DNA of 7,947 bases from assembly GCA_955652075.1 (NCBI GenBank), contig CATPAS010000300.1:1-7947 (forward strand), written 5' to 3'. Position 1 is the stretch's first letter. Each line of letters opens with the position of its first letter. The notes below the pieces were generated by a model, which was not told the origin of the DNA, did not search any database, and saw nothing but the letters and a program-made list of their open reading frames with translations. A program made the translations under genes and the position numbers. The stretch is from an uncultured Gaiellaceae bacterium (GTDB lineage: Bacteria > Actinomycetota > Thermoleophilia > Gaiellales > Gaiellaceae). Positions 1-5,544 of this stretch are shown here, piece after piece.

Positions 1-97
1 TCAGTTCGACGTCGTCGCCGATGGCAACCTGATCTTCTCGAAGCAGAAGAAAGGACGCTTCCCGGAGCACGACGAGATCATTCGCGCGCTGTCGTGA
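1..97 (+). CDS. Rdx family (SelT/SelW/SelH-like) protein, C-terminal fragment
   Basis: Only the last 31 codons are in the window; the 5' end lies off the left edge. The first full codon begins at base 2 and TGA is at 95-97. The visible peptide begins QFDVVADGNLIFSKQKKGRF and continues with PEHDEIIRALS. This matches the C-terminal half of small thioredoxin-fold Rdx proteins: a beta-hairpin ending in 'G.L.FSK...GRFP', then a short helix. The redox CxxC/CxxU motif of this family is N-terminal and cannot be checked here. Family members are about 75-100 residues and are thought to act in thiol redox chemistry; the physiological substrate is unknown. The gene ends tail-to-tail with the minus-strand DUF4389 gene, overlapping it by 20 bp. 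Confidence 0.72.
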   Translation, partial: QFDVVADGNLIFSKQKKGRFPEHDEIIRALS

Positions 98-662
98 CCT
101 CCGGCGGCGCGAGCCGTGGGTAGGCGAAGGTGAGCAGCGTCACGTACGCCTGCGTCTCGAGTTGGTAGCGCAGGCAGAACGTCCCGAGCTCCTGCAAGCC
201 CGCGGTCGTCCGGCCGAGCACCAGTGCGACGAACCACGCGGCGACCGACGCGATCGTGAGAACGACGCCGAACGCGCTCGCAAGAATGACGGCGGGCAGC
301 GCGAGCGGCAGACGGAATAGCGTCACGAGCCGTGGTTGCAGCGGTCGGTCGGGGAGCTCGACCCGAATCGGATGCTCACGAGTGTGCAGGGGATGTGGAT
401 AGCTCGTCGAGAGCAGATCGAACCACGCGGTGACTTGCCCTTCGTAACGCAGGAACGCACCGAGGAAACGATGAAGGAAGGACGGCAGCCTGCCTTCGAT
501 CAGCAGAGCGATCCAGGCGATCGCGACAGCCGGCACGACGAGCGCAGTCCAGATCGAGAGCACGATGTAATGCGGGACGACGAGTGGGGCTCGCAGCAAC
601 ACGGCGAGCCGCCGCCGGCGCAGGAGCCCGTCGGTCTCGACACGGACGCGACCGTCAGCCAC
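78..662 (-). CDS. Tandem DUF4389 integral membrane protein
   Basis: The preferred GTG start at 662 gives 194 residues. The protein contains the same module twice, at about residues 6-90 and 99-185. Each module has a basic 'RL..L.R.PL..P' entry, one long hydrophobic stretch (about 27-55 and 118-149), a 'GR' turn, an amphipathic 'L..F.LRY..Q..A...LL...YP' segment, and then a break. This is the DUF4389 pattern seen in many actinobacterial membrane proteins, whose function is unknown. The frame stays open upstream to an ATG at 869, but that extension would run antisense through the lipoprotein gene and has low-complexity composition. The GTG at 662 puts the start right at the conserved module. 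No Shine-Dalgarno precedes it; TACGGT on the minus strand sits 7 nt upstream, suggesting a leaderless message. The 3' end overlaps the convergent Rdx gene. Confidence 0.8.
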   Translation of the reverse strand: MADGRVRVETDGLLRRRRLAVLLRAPLVVPHYIVLSIWTALVVPAVAIAWIALLIEGRLPSFLHRFLGAFLRYEGQVTAWFDLLSTSYPHPLHTREHPIRVELPDRPLQPRLVTLFRLPLALPAVILASAFGVVLTIASVAAWFVALVLGRTTAGLQELGTFCLRYQLETQAYVTLLTFAYPRLAPPEVTTARE

Positions 663-681
663 CGCCGTTACCGTAGTGGCT
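663..681. promoter_or_regulatory. Symmetric divergent promoter, overlapping -10 hexamers
   Basis: This 19-bp gap separates the GTG at 662 (minus) from the ATG at 682 (plus). Its centre is the odd palindrome TACCGTA (669-675). Read on plus it gives TACCGT (669-674), then 7 nt, then ATG. Read on minus it gives TACGGT (675-670), then 7 nt, then GTG. Both hexamers fit the TANNNT form of actinobacterial -10 boxes, and the spacing suits a start codon that is also the first transcribed base. Neither gene has a Shine-Dalgarno. No good -35 is visible on either strand, so any -35 contacts would lie inside the coding sequences. The arrangement is seen directly; promoter activity is inferred. Confidence 0.5.
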
Positions 682-1122
682 ATGAGGCGGGCAGCTCTCG
701 TCGCGCTTGCGCTGGTTCTGCTTCCCGGGTGCGGCGGGAGTGGAGGCAAGCCGCTCACCAAGGAGGGGTACGCGTCGAAGGCCGACGCGATCTGCGGCAA
801 GGCCAACGAGCAAAGAAAGGCGTTCGCGACCCCGAAGAATCTGCCCGACCTGGCCAAGATCGCCGACAAGACGCTGCCGATCCTCGATCAAGCGATCAAT
901 GACATCGGCAAGCTCACGCCACCCGTAACTGAGCAGGCGCTTTCCGATCAGTGGTTGACACAGGTGAGGAATCTCAAGCGCGACTTGCAGGAGATTCGCG
1001 ACAAGGCGAAGACAGGCGACATGCAGGGCGTGCGGGCGGTCGTGCCCAAGGCGCAGAATCACAACTTGCAGGCCAATCAGCTGGCGAGCCAGCTAGGCAT
1101 GTCCGTCTGTAACAAGGATTAG
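682..1122 (+). CDS. Small secreted lipoprotein of unknown function
   Basis: The product is 146 residues from ATG 682. An in-frame GTG at 676 would add two residues and is less favoured, because ATG 682 sits 7 nt after a -10-like hexamer. The N-terminus is a classical lipoprotein signal: MRR, a hydrophobic core, then lipobox LLPGC with lipidated Cys17, followed by a Gly/Ser linker. The mature part is mostly helical and charged. It starts 'GY..KADAIC' (Cys38) and ends 'LGMSVCNKD' (Cys143). This two-cysteine layout, likely a disulfide joining both ends of a helical bundle, is one I associate with small actinobacterial cell-envelope lipoproteins, but no function is known to me. It is expected to be anchored on the outer face of the membrane. 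The stop overlaps the stop of the convergent crotonase gene by 4 nt. Confidence 0.8.
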   Translation: MRRAALVALALVLLPGCGGSGGKPLTKEGYASKADAICGKANEQRKAFATPKNLPDLAKIADKTLPILDQAINDIGKLTPPVTEQALSDQWLTQVRNLKRDLQEIRDKAKTGDMQGVRAVVPKAQNHNLQANQLASQLGMSVCNKD

Positions 1123-1889
1123 TGCCCTCGGAATTCGGGCGTTCGCTTCTCGAGGAACGCGGCGACGCCTTCCCTGAAGTCCTCCGTCTGTGTCGCTGCG
1201 GTCTGGAGCTCGGCCTCCCGTTCGAGTTGCTGCTCCAGGGTCGCGGTGAGAGCGTGGTCGATCAGGCGCTTCGTCATCCCGATGCCGCGCGTCGGCAGCC
1301 CGGCGAAGTGTGCTGCGAGCTCTGCGGCGCGAGCCGGCAGCGCGTCCGCTTCCACGACTTCGGAGACGAGACTCCACGCGTGCGCTTCCGCCGCGCTGAG
1401 CTTGCGGCCTGACGTCAGCCACTCGAACGCGCGGGCCGGCCCGAGGATGCGCGTGACGAAGTAGGAGCCGCCCGAATCCGGGACGAGGCCGATGTTGATG
1501 AAGGCCGGCACGAAGCTCGCGGTGTCGGCGGCGATGCGGAGATCGCACGCGCAGGCGAAGGACACTCCCGCGCCTGCGGCGGCGCCGTTCACCGCGGCGA
1601 TCACGGGCTTCTCGAGCGAGCGGATCGCGAGCACGTTCGGGTGGTAGGTCGCACGGAGCCGGGAGCCGATGTCGCCCGCCGCTTCCCGGAACTCGGTCAG
1701 GTCCTGGCCGACGCAGAACCCGCGTCCCGCACCTGTGATGACGACTGCACGGATGTCAGGACCGCGGGCCTCCTTCAGTGCAGCCGCGAGACCCTTGTGC
1801 ATCGCGGCGTTGAAGGCGTTGAGGACGTCTGGACGGTTGAGCGTGATCGTGAGGACAGCGCCCTCGCGACTCGTCTCGACCTCGGCCAT
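1119..1889 (-). CDS. Enoyl-CoA hydratase/isomerase, PaaG-like
   Basis: This is a complete crotonase-fold protein of 256 residues, a normal length for the family. 'LTLNRPDVLNAFN'-type entry lies at about residues 15-27. The first oxyanion-hole segment is GAGRGFCVGQDL (53-64) and the second is NGAAAGAG (101-108). The position that holds the first catalytic Glu in hydratases is replaced in 'GAGVSFACACD'. Asp138 in 'GLVPDSGG' matches the single catalytic Asp of PaaG, the 2-(1,2-epoxy-1,2-dihydrophenyl)acetyl-CoA isomerase of phenylacetate breakdown. The C-terminus 'FREGVAAFLEKRTPEF' is typical. Isomerisation is therefore more likely than hydration, but no other paa genes are in view, so the substrate is unproven. 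The gene appears monocistronic, diverging from the protease gene across 55 bp. No clear Shine-Dalgarno is seen before the ATG. Confidence 0.88.
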   Translation of the reverse strand: MAEVETSREGAVLTITLNRPDVLNAFNAAMHKGLAAALKEARGPDIRAVVITGAGRGFCVGQDLTEFREAAGDIGSRLRATYHPNVLAIRSLEKPVIAAVNGAAAGAGVSFACACDLRIAADTASFVPAFINIGLVPDSGGSYFVTRILGPARAFEWLTSGRKLSAAEAHAWSLVSEVVEADALPARAAELAAHFAGLPTRGIGMTKRLIDHALTATLEQQLEREAELQTAATQTEDFREGVAAFLEKRTPEFRGH

Positions 1890-1907
1890 CGCGCCGACTT
1901 TCGCAGA

Positions 1908-1938
1908 TCGACAGAGCCATTGGCGGCGTTGCTAGCTT
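1908..1938 (+). promoter_or_regulatory. Putative promoter of the HtrA-type protease gene
   Basis: TCGACA (1908-1913, five of six matches to TTGACA) is followed after 19 bp by TAGCTT (1933-1938), which fits TANNNT. The protease ATG at 1945 begins 6 nt after the hexamer, so the message would be leaderless or nearly so. There is no convincing Shine-Dalgarno, only GG just before the ATG. The hexamer overlaps the palindrome GCTAGC (1931-1936), but the minus-strand reading TAGCAA lacks the final T and is a weak -10. Confidence 0.4.
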
Positions 1939-1944
1939 GGCTGG

Positions 1945-2928
1945 ATGGAGCTCACGTTCATCTCGTCGCCGCCCAATGCGGTCTCCGAGGAGGAAGCGCT
2001 CGACGCCTACTCCCTGGCCGTCACGACCGTCGCAGAGCGGCTCTCCCCGTCGGTCGCCAACCTCCGCGTTTCGCGGCGCGTCCGAGGGGGCCGCATCCTC
2101 GACGGTGGCGGCAGCGGCGTCGTGATCACGCCGGACGGCTTCACGCTCACGTCCGCACACGTGGTCGCGCGCACCGAGGGCAAGGGACGGGCCTCCTTCG
2201 TCGACGGGCGCGAGCTCGAGTTCGAGGTGGTCGGCTCCGATCCGCTCTCGGACCTCGCGGTGTTGCGGGTAGACGGGCGCGACCTCGTTCCGGCCGAGCT
2301 CGGCGACGCGGAACGGCTGCGAGTCGGCCAACTCGTGGTCGCGATCGGCAACCCCCACGGTTTTACGGGCTCGGTCACCGCCGGCGTCGTCTCGGCGCTC
2401 GGTCGCTCGCTGCCGACGCGCTCCGGCGCGAACGTGCGCGTGGTTGACAACGTCATTCAGACGGACGCGGCGCTGAACCCCGGCAACTCGGGCGGCGCAC
2501 TCGCAGACGGACGCGGACGCGTCGTCGGGATCAACACGGCCGTCGCAGGCGTCGGGCTCGGCCTCGCCGTCCCGATCAACGCCGCCACTAGACGAATCGT
2601 TGCGGCACTGATGAAGGAAGGCCGGTTCCGCCGTGCCTACCTCGGTATCGCGGGCGGCCCCAGACCGCTGCCGCCGCGGCTCGCACGCGAGCTCGGCCGC
2701 AAGAGCGGCGTCGAGATCGCCCAGGTGGTCGAGGGCGGCCCGGCCGATCACGCCGGCATGCGCGCCGAAGACCTGATCGTCGAGCTCGGCGGAACGCCGA
2801 TCGAGGGCATGGACGACCTGCAGCGCGTCGTGGTGAGCGAGGTGATCGGCCGCGCCGTTCGCGCGAAGGTCGTGCGCGGGGGTCGCGAGCAGGAGCTCGA
2901 GCTCGTGCCCGCAGAGCTCGAGGGCTAG
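1945..2928 (+). CDS. HtrA/DegP-type S1C serine protease with one PDZ domain
   Basis: The product is 327 residues. The trypsin-like domain (about 30-225) has a complete catalytic triad: His72 in 'TSAHVV', Asp103 in 'DPLSDLAVL' and Ser182 in 'NPGNSGGAL'. The 'IQTDAALNPGNSGG' signature is diagnostic for HtrA proteases. A single PDZ domain follows (about 231-325) with the 'YLGI' entry and 'GGPADHAGMRAEDLIVELGG' core, which binds exposed C-termini and gates activity. HtrA proteins normally do protein quality control outside the cytoplasm. Here the N-terminus (MELTFISSPPNAVSEEEALD) is acidic with no signal peptide or membrane anchor, so as called the enzyme would be cytoplasmic. The start is supported by a -10-like hexamer 6 nt upstream. 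The gene converges on the crotonase operon with a 32-bp gap. Confidence 0.92.
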   Translation: MELTFISSPPNAVSEEEALDAYSLAVTTVAERLSPSVANLRVSRRVRGGRILDGGGSGVVITPDGFTLTSAHVVARTEGKGRASFVDGRELEFEVVGSDPLSDLAVLRVDGRDLVPAELGDAERLRVGQLVVAIGNPHGFTGSVTAGVVSALGRSLPTRSGANVRVVDNVIQTDAALNPGNSGGALADGRGRVVGINTAVAGVGLGLAVPINAATRRIVAALMKEGRFRRAYLGIAGGPRPLPPRLARELGRKSGVEIAQVVEGGPADHAGMRAEDLIVELGGTPIEGMDDLQRVVVSEVIGRAVRAKVVRGGREQELELVPAELEG

Positions 2929-2933
2929 CCCCG

Positions 2934-2948
2934 CCGCGGGTCGCGCGG
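2934..2948. terminator. Weak GC hairpin between convergent genes
   Basis: CCGCG (2934-2938) and CGCGG (2944-2948) form a 5-bp stem with a 5-nt loop inside the 32-bp gap between the protease stop and the stop of the minus-strand hydratase. There is no T-tract on either side. It might help end transcription in both directions, but in such GC-rich DNA it could be chance. Confidence 0.25.
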
Positions 2949-2960
2949 GCCCACAGACAC

Positions 2961-3734
2961 CTAGCGGCCGCGAAACTCCGGCTTGCGCTTCTCGACGAAC
3001 GCGGACAGGCCCTCCCCTGCGTCCTCGGACGCGCGGGCGAGGTAGAACGATCGCCGCTCGAACTCGATTCCGGCGCTGAGCGGCGTCTCGAACGCCTCGT
3101 CGATCGCTTCTTTGGCGAGCCTGACGGAGATCGGGCTCTTCGCCGCGATCTCCCCGGCGACACGCTTCGCCGCATCGAGCCACGCCTCTTGCGCGACGAC
3201 CCGTGCGACGAGGCCGAGGTCGCGTGCCTCGTACGCACCGAGCATGCGACCGCTCAGGATCATGTCCATCGCCACCGCCTTGCCGACCGCACGCGTCAGG
3301 CGTTGCGTGCCACCCGCGCCGGGCATCACCCCGAGGTTGATCTCGGGCTGGCCGAACTTGGCCGACTCGGAGGCGACGATCAGGTCGCAGGCCATCGCGA
3401 GCTCGCACCCGCCGCCGAGACAGAAGCCGGAGACGGCCGCCACGAGCGGCGTGCGCAGGCTGCGGATCGCGTCCCAGCGGTCGATGCGGCGGCCCTGGTA
3501 CAGCGATACCGGCGTTCCTGCGGCCAGCTCGCCGATGTCAGCGCCCGCTGCGAACGCGCGCTCGTTCCCGCCGAGGACGATGCAGAGAACGGCCTCGTCC
3601 TCGTCGAGCTCACGCAGAGCCGCCACGAGCGCTTCCATCAGCTCGCTCGACAGCGCGTTCAGCTGCTGCGGCCGGTTGAGCAAGACGACCGCAACCTTGT
3701 CCGCGCGCTCTACGAGGACGAGCGCTTCAGAAAT
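2961..3734 (-). CDS. Enoyl-CoA hydratase (crotonase, EchA/PaaF-like), probable ATT start
   Basis: Starting at ATT 3734 gives 257 residues, the usual crotonase length. The first conventional start, TTG at 3683, gives 240 residues and removes the first beta-strand. The missing segment reads ISEALVLVERADKVAVVLLN, a textbook crotonase N-terminus. AGGAGG lies 10 nt before the ATT. Numbered from the ATT, both catalytic glutamates are present: Glu111 in 'GGGCELAMACD' and Glu131 in 'FGQPEINLG', 20 apart as in rat mitochondrial hydratase. The oxyanion segment 'FAAGADI' and the ending 'GLSAFVEKRKPEFRGR' are also standard. It should hydrate trans-2-enoyl-CoA to 3-hydroxyacyl-CoA in beta-oxidation or aromatic acid degradation. 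It is the last gene of the EthD-crotonase-crotonase operon and overlaps the preceding gene by 25 bp. Confidence 0.88.
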   Translation of the reverse strand: MSEALVLVERADKVAVVLLNRPQQLNALSSELMEALVAALRELDEDEAVLCIVLGGNERAFAAGADIGELAAGTPVSLYQGRRIDRWDAIRSLRTPLVAAVSGFCLGGGCELAMACDLIVASESAKFGQPEINLGVMPGAGGTQRLTRAVGKAVAMDMILSGRMLGAYEARDLGLVARVVAQEAWLDAAKRVAGEIAAKSPISVRLAKEAIDEAFETPLSAGIEFERRSFYLARASEDAGEGLSAFVEKRKPEFRGR

Positions 3735-4525
3735 GCCTTCACCGCCTCCTGCGCCTCATCGCCGAGCATCGAGAGCGCGAGCCAGTCCCGCGCGTGATTC
3801 ACGGTCTCGTGCCACGACAGGTCGCGCCAGAAGTTGAGCTGCTGCTTCGCGTAGCGCGTCGTCTGAGGAAGCTTCGTCGCGAGCTTCTCCACGTATTCGT
3901 CGACTGCGGCATCGAGGTCGGCCACCGGGACAGCCCGATTGATCAGGCCCCACTCCGCCGCCTTCTCCCCGGAAATTTCCTCGCAGAGCATGATGATCTC
4001 GCGGGCGCGGCGATCGCCGACGAAGATCGGCAGCCATTGCGTCGCACCGCCCGCCGGCACGGAGCCGTGCTCCAGCCCGACGTGCCGGATGAACGCGTCC
4101 TCCACCATCACAGCGAGGTCGCACGCCATCTGCAGCTCGTTGCCCCCGCCTACCGCGATGCCGTTGATCCTCGCCACCGTCGGCTTGCCGATCTCGCGCA
4201 GCTTGTCGTGCGCATCCTTGAAGGCTCCGAACCATTTCCAGTATTCCTTCGGATTGCCGAGGTAGTCGGCCGACCAGGACTTGAGGTCGGCGCCGACACA
4301 GAACGCGCGCCCCGCGCCTGTCAGGACGACCACGCGGATCTCGTCGTCCCACGAAGCGTCCTCCGCGGCGCGCGCAAGCTCGCGCAGCATCCGAAAGTCA
4401 AACGCATTGAGCACCTCCGGACGGTTGAGCGTGATCGTCGCGCGCGGCGGCGCCTTCTCGTAGACGATCGACTCGAAGCCGAGCTCGTCCGGCGAAGACG
4501 GCCTTGGATGTGTCGGCTCAGTCAA
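3710..4525 (-). CDS. Crotonase-family hydrolase/lyase resembling the BamA/Oah ring-opening group
   Basis: The product is 271 residues from TTG 4525, which overlaps the EthD stop by 8 nt; no other standard start lies before the conserved core. The crotonase fold is clear: 'TLNRPEVLNAF' (32-42), oxyanion segment 'GAGRAFCVGADL' (70-81) and 'NGIAVGGGNELQMACD' with Glu130. At the second catalytic Glu position there is Gly150 ('HVGLEHGSVP'), as in MenB and ring-opening hydrolases, so simple enoyl-CoA hydration is unlikely. From memory, 'GGATQWLPIFVGDRRARE' and the C-terminal 'QLNFWRDLSWHETVNHARDW' closely resemble 6-oxocyclohex-1-ene-1-carbonyl-CoA hydrolase (BamA/Oah). Those enzymes are about 100 residues longer, so this may be a related but different activity on a cyclic acyl-CoA. 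It has an unusual polar N-terminal extension of about 15 residues. Confidence 0.85.
   Translation of the reverse strand: MTEPTHPRPSSPDELGFESIVYEKAPPRATITLNRPEVLNAFDFRMLRELARAAEDASWDDEIRVVVLTGAGRAFCVGADLKSWSADYLGNPKEYWKWFGAFKDAHDKLREIGKPTVARINGIAVGGGNELQMACDLAVMVEDAFIRHVGLEHGSVPAGGATQWLPIFVGDRRAREIIMLCEEISGEKAAEWGLINRAVPVADLDAAVDEYVEKLATKLPQTTRYAKQQLNFWRDLSWHETVNHARDWLALSMLGDEAQEAVKAFLKRSSS
3745..3750 (-). promoter_or_regulatory. Shine-Dalgarno AGGAGG for the ATT-started hydratase
   Basis: AGGAGG on the minus strand lies within the last codons of the upstream crotonase gene (CAG GAG GCG, Gln-Glu-Ala), 10 nt before the ATT at 3734-3732. The match to the anti-Shine-Dalgarno is perfect and the spacing slightly long. 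Because it also encodes common codons it could be coincidental, but it supports a start upstream of TTG 3683. Confidence 0.45.
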
Positions 4526-4796
4526 CGTCGGCGAACATCACGGTGAACTTCCCGCCCATGTCCATGGCGTCCTTGCCGGTCGCCATGAACTCGTCGCTGC
4601 GCGCTGCCGCCTTGAACCCAACCAGGTCGGGCCACTCCCACTCGGCGTAGTAGCGGTACGGCGGCTCGCCCATCGGTGCGCCGAAGATGCGTCCGTGGCG
4701 GAACGTTCCTCCGGGCACCTTGCGGCACAGCTCGACGTGTTGCTCGTAGCGGGTCGCGTCAGGCTCCTCCTCGTACAGCACGATCGCGCGAACCAT
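4518..4796 (-). CDS. EthD family protein
   Basis: This is a small, single-domain protein of 92 residues, the normal EthD (PF07110) size: a ferredoxin-like alpha/beta fold with 'MVRAIVLYEEEPDATRYEQH' at the N-terminus and a central 'YRYYAEWEWPDLVGFKAA' segment. Family members are often beside oxygenases and CoA-ester catabolic genes and may bind or process hydrophobic intermediates; the exact reaction is unknown in most cases. It is first in the operon with the two crotonases and overlaps the next gene by 8 nt, so translation is probably coupled. GAGGGGG about 8 nt before the ATG is a good ribosome binding site. A -10-like element lies about 30 nt upstream of the ATG. Confidence 0.83.
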   Translation of the reverse strand: MVRAIVLYEEEPDATRYEQHVELCRKVPGGTFRHGRIFGAPMGEPPYRYYAEWEWPDLVGFKAAARSDEFMATGKDAMDMGGKFTVMFADVD

Positions 4797-4825
4797 TCCT
4801 GTTCCCCCTCGTCGTAGACGGCGTG

Positions 4826-4837
4826 AGCGTATAGCTT
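4826..4837. promoter_or_regulatory. Divergent promoter core shared by EthD operon and VOC gene
   Basis: The 62-bp divergent gap has a TATA core at 4830-4833. On plus it reads TATAGC (4830-4835) or TAGCTT (4832-4837); on minus TATACG (4833-4828) or TACGCT (4831-4826). Start points about 7 nt downstream would leave short leaders: about 15 nt with AAAAGGAGG (4845-4853, 5 nt before the VOC ATG), and about 24 nt with an AGGGGG site before the EthD ATG. No clear -35 is seen on either side. Confidence 0.4.
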
Positions 4838-4858
4838 CATCCCCAAAAGGAGGAACGG

Positions 4859-5221
4859 ATGGGCAAGAAGGTCGTACACATCGAGTTTGCAGCGCAGGAC
4901 ATGGACCGCGCGGAGAAGTTCTGGGAGGGCGTCGGCGGTTGGTCGATCGAGGACTCGGGCATGCCGGGCATCGACTACCGGATGTTCCAGGAGGGCGATC
5001 AGGGTGGGGCCGTCATGCACAGCGACACCAAGGGCGCGATCATCTACCTCGGGAGCGAGGACATCGACGCCGATCTTGCGAAGGTGGGCGAGCTCGGCGG
5101 CGAGGCCGAAGAGAAGCAGCCGATCCCGGGAGTCGGGTGGTTCGCCCGCTGCACGGACACGGAGGGGAATTCGTTCAGTTTGTTCCAGAGCGATACGTCG
5201 GTTCCGATGCCGGCAGCGTGA
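4859..5221 (+). CDS. VOC family (glyoxalase-fold) protein
   Basis: The product is 120 residues. It shows the two-half vicinal-oxygen-chelate pattern: 'VVHIEFAAQDMDRAEKFWEG' at the N-terminus, with His7 at the first metal-ligand position, and a second half ending 'GWFARCTDTEGNSFSLFQSD'. The last ligand position appears to be Gln rather than Glu, common in the short 'glyoxalase-like' subgroup, so a glyoxalase I reaction should not be assumed. Proteins of this type bind small molecules or act as lyases or dioxygenases; the substrate is unknown. The start is firm: AAAAGGAGG lies 5 nt upstream of the ATG. The TGA overlaps the GTG of the next frame (GTGA), implying translational coupling to the transporter-like frame. 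Confidence 0.88.
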   Translation: MGKKVVHIEFAAQDMDRAEKFWEGVGGWSIEDSGMPGIDYRMFQEGDQGGAVMHSDTKGAIIYLGSEDIDADLAKVGELGGEAEEKQPIPGVGWFARCTDTEGNSFSLFQSDTSVPMPAA

Positions 5222-5544
5222 GCGGGCTGGCCGTCGCACTGGCGGTGGCGGCGGGCGTCGCGGGCGCCGTCCAGGCGGCGGTGATGGGCGAGTTGGGCGG
5301 GCGCGTGGGAGTCTTCCCCGCGCTCGCGTTCTCGGGGATCGTCGCGGTGGTCATCGGGCTCGCTCTCCTGCTCGCGGCGCAGCACTCACGCTCTACCGAA
5401 GCGGCTGACGCTCAGAGACCGACGATGTCGTCGGGCCGGACGGGGACCCGGCTGAGCTCCCGGCCCGTTGCGGCGCGGAGTGCGGCAACGATGGCCGCCG
5501 TCGAGACGACCGTCGGCGGTTCCCCGACACCCTTGACGCCGTAG
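5218..5544 (+). pseudogene. Truncated DMT-family (YdcZ/DUF606-like) transporter remnant
   Basis: GTG at 5218 overlaps the VOC stop. The first 60 or so residues, beginning VSGLAVALAVAAGVAGAVQA, are a hydrophobic helix, a short 'GELGGRVGV' loop and a second helix ('FSGIVAVVIGLALLLAA'). This is how I recall YdcZ/DUF606 small DMT transporters starting. Family members are about 140 residues or more with four or five helices. Here, after 'AAQHSRSTEAADA' (about base 5408), the frame becomes Ser/Thr/Arg-rich and runs antisense through the end of the dehydrogenase gene to a stop at 5542-5544, total 108 residues with no further membrane segments. The likeliest explanation is a deletion joining a transporter 5' end to an unrelated operon. 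A short functional two-helix protein is possible but less likely. Confidence 0.55.

Noticed and set aside
95..97. TGA of the Rdx gene as a selenocysteine codon
   Set aside because: In this family selenocysteine sits in the N-terminal CxxU motif; this TGA is at the expected C-terminus.
663..869. Longer DUF4389 protein starting at ATG 869
   Set aside because: The extra 69 residues run antisense to the lipoprotein gene and are not part of the repeat module.
1756..3408. Minus-strand 550-codon open frame across the protease gene
   Set aside because: It is Arg/Asp/Ala-rich shadow coding opposite an intact triad-bearing HtrA gene; no recognisable domain.
3681..3683. TTG 3683 as the start of the enoyl-CoA hydratase
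   Set aside because: It would delete the first beta-strand of the fold, while conserved-looking sequence continues upstream in frame to an ATT with AGGAGG. It is kept as the alternative if ATT is disproved.
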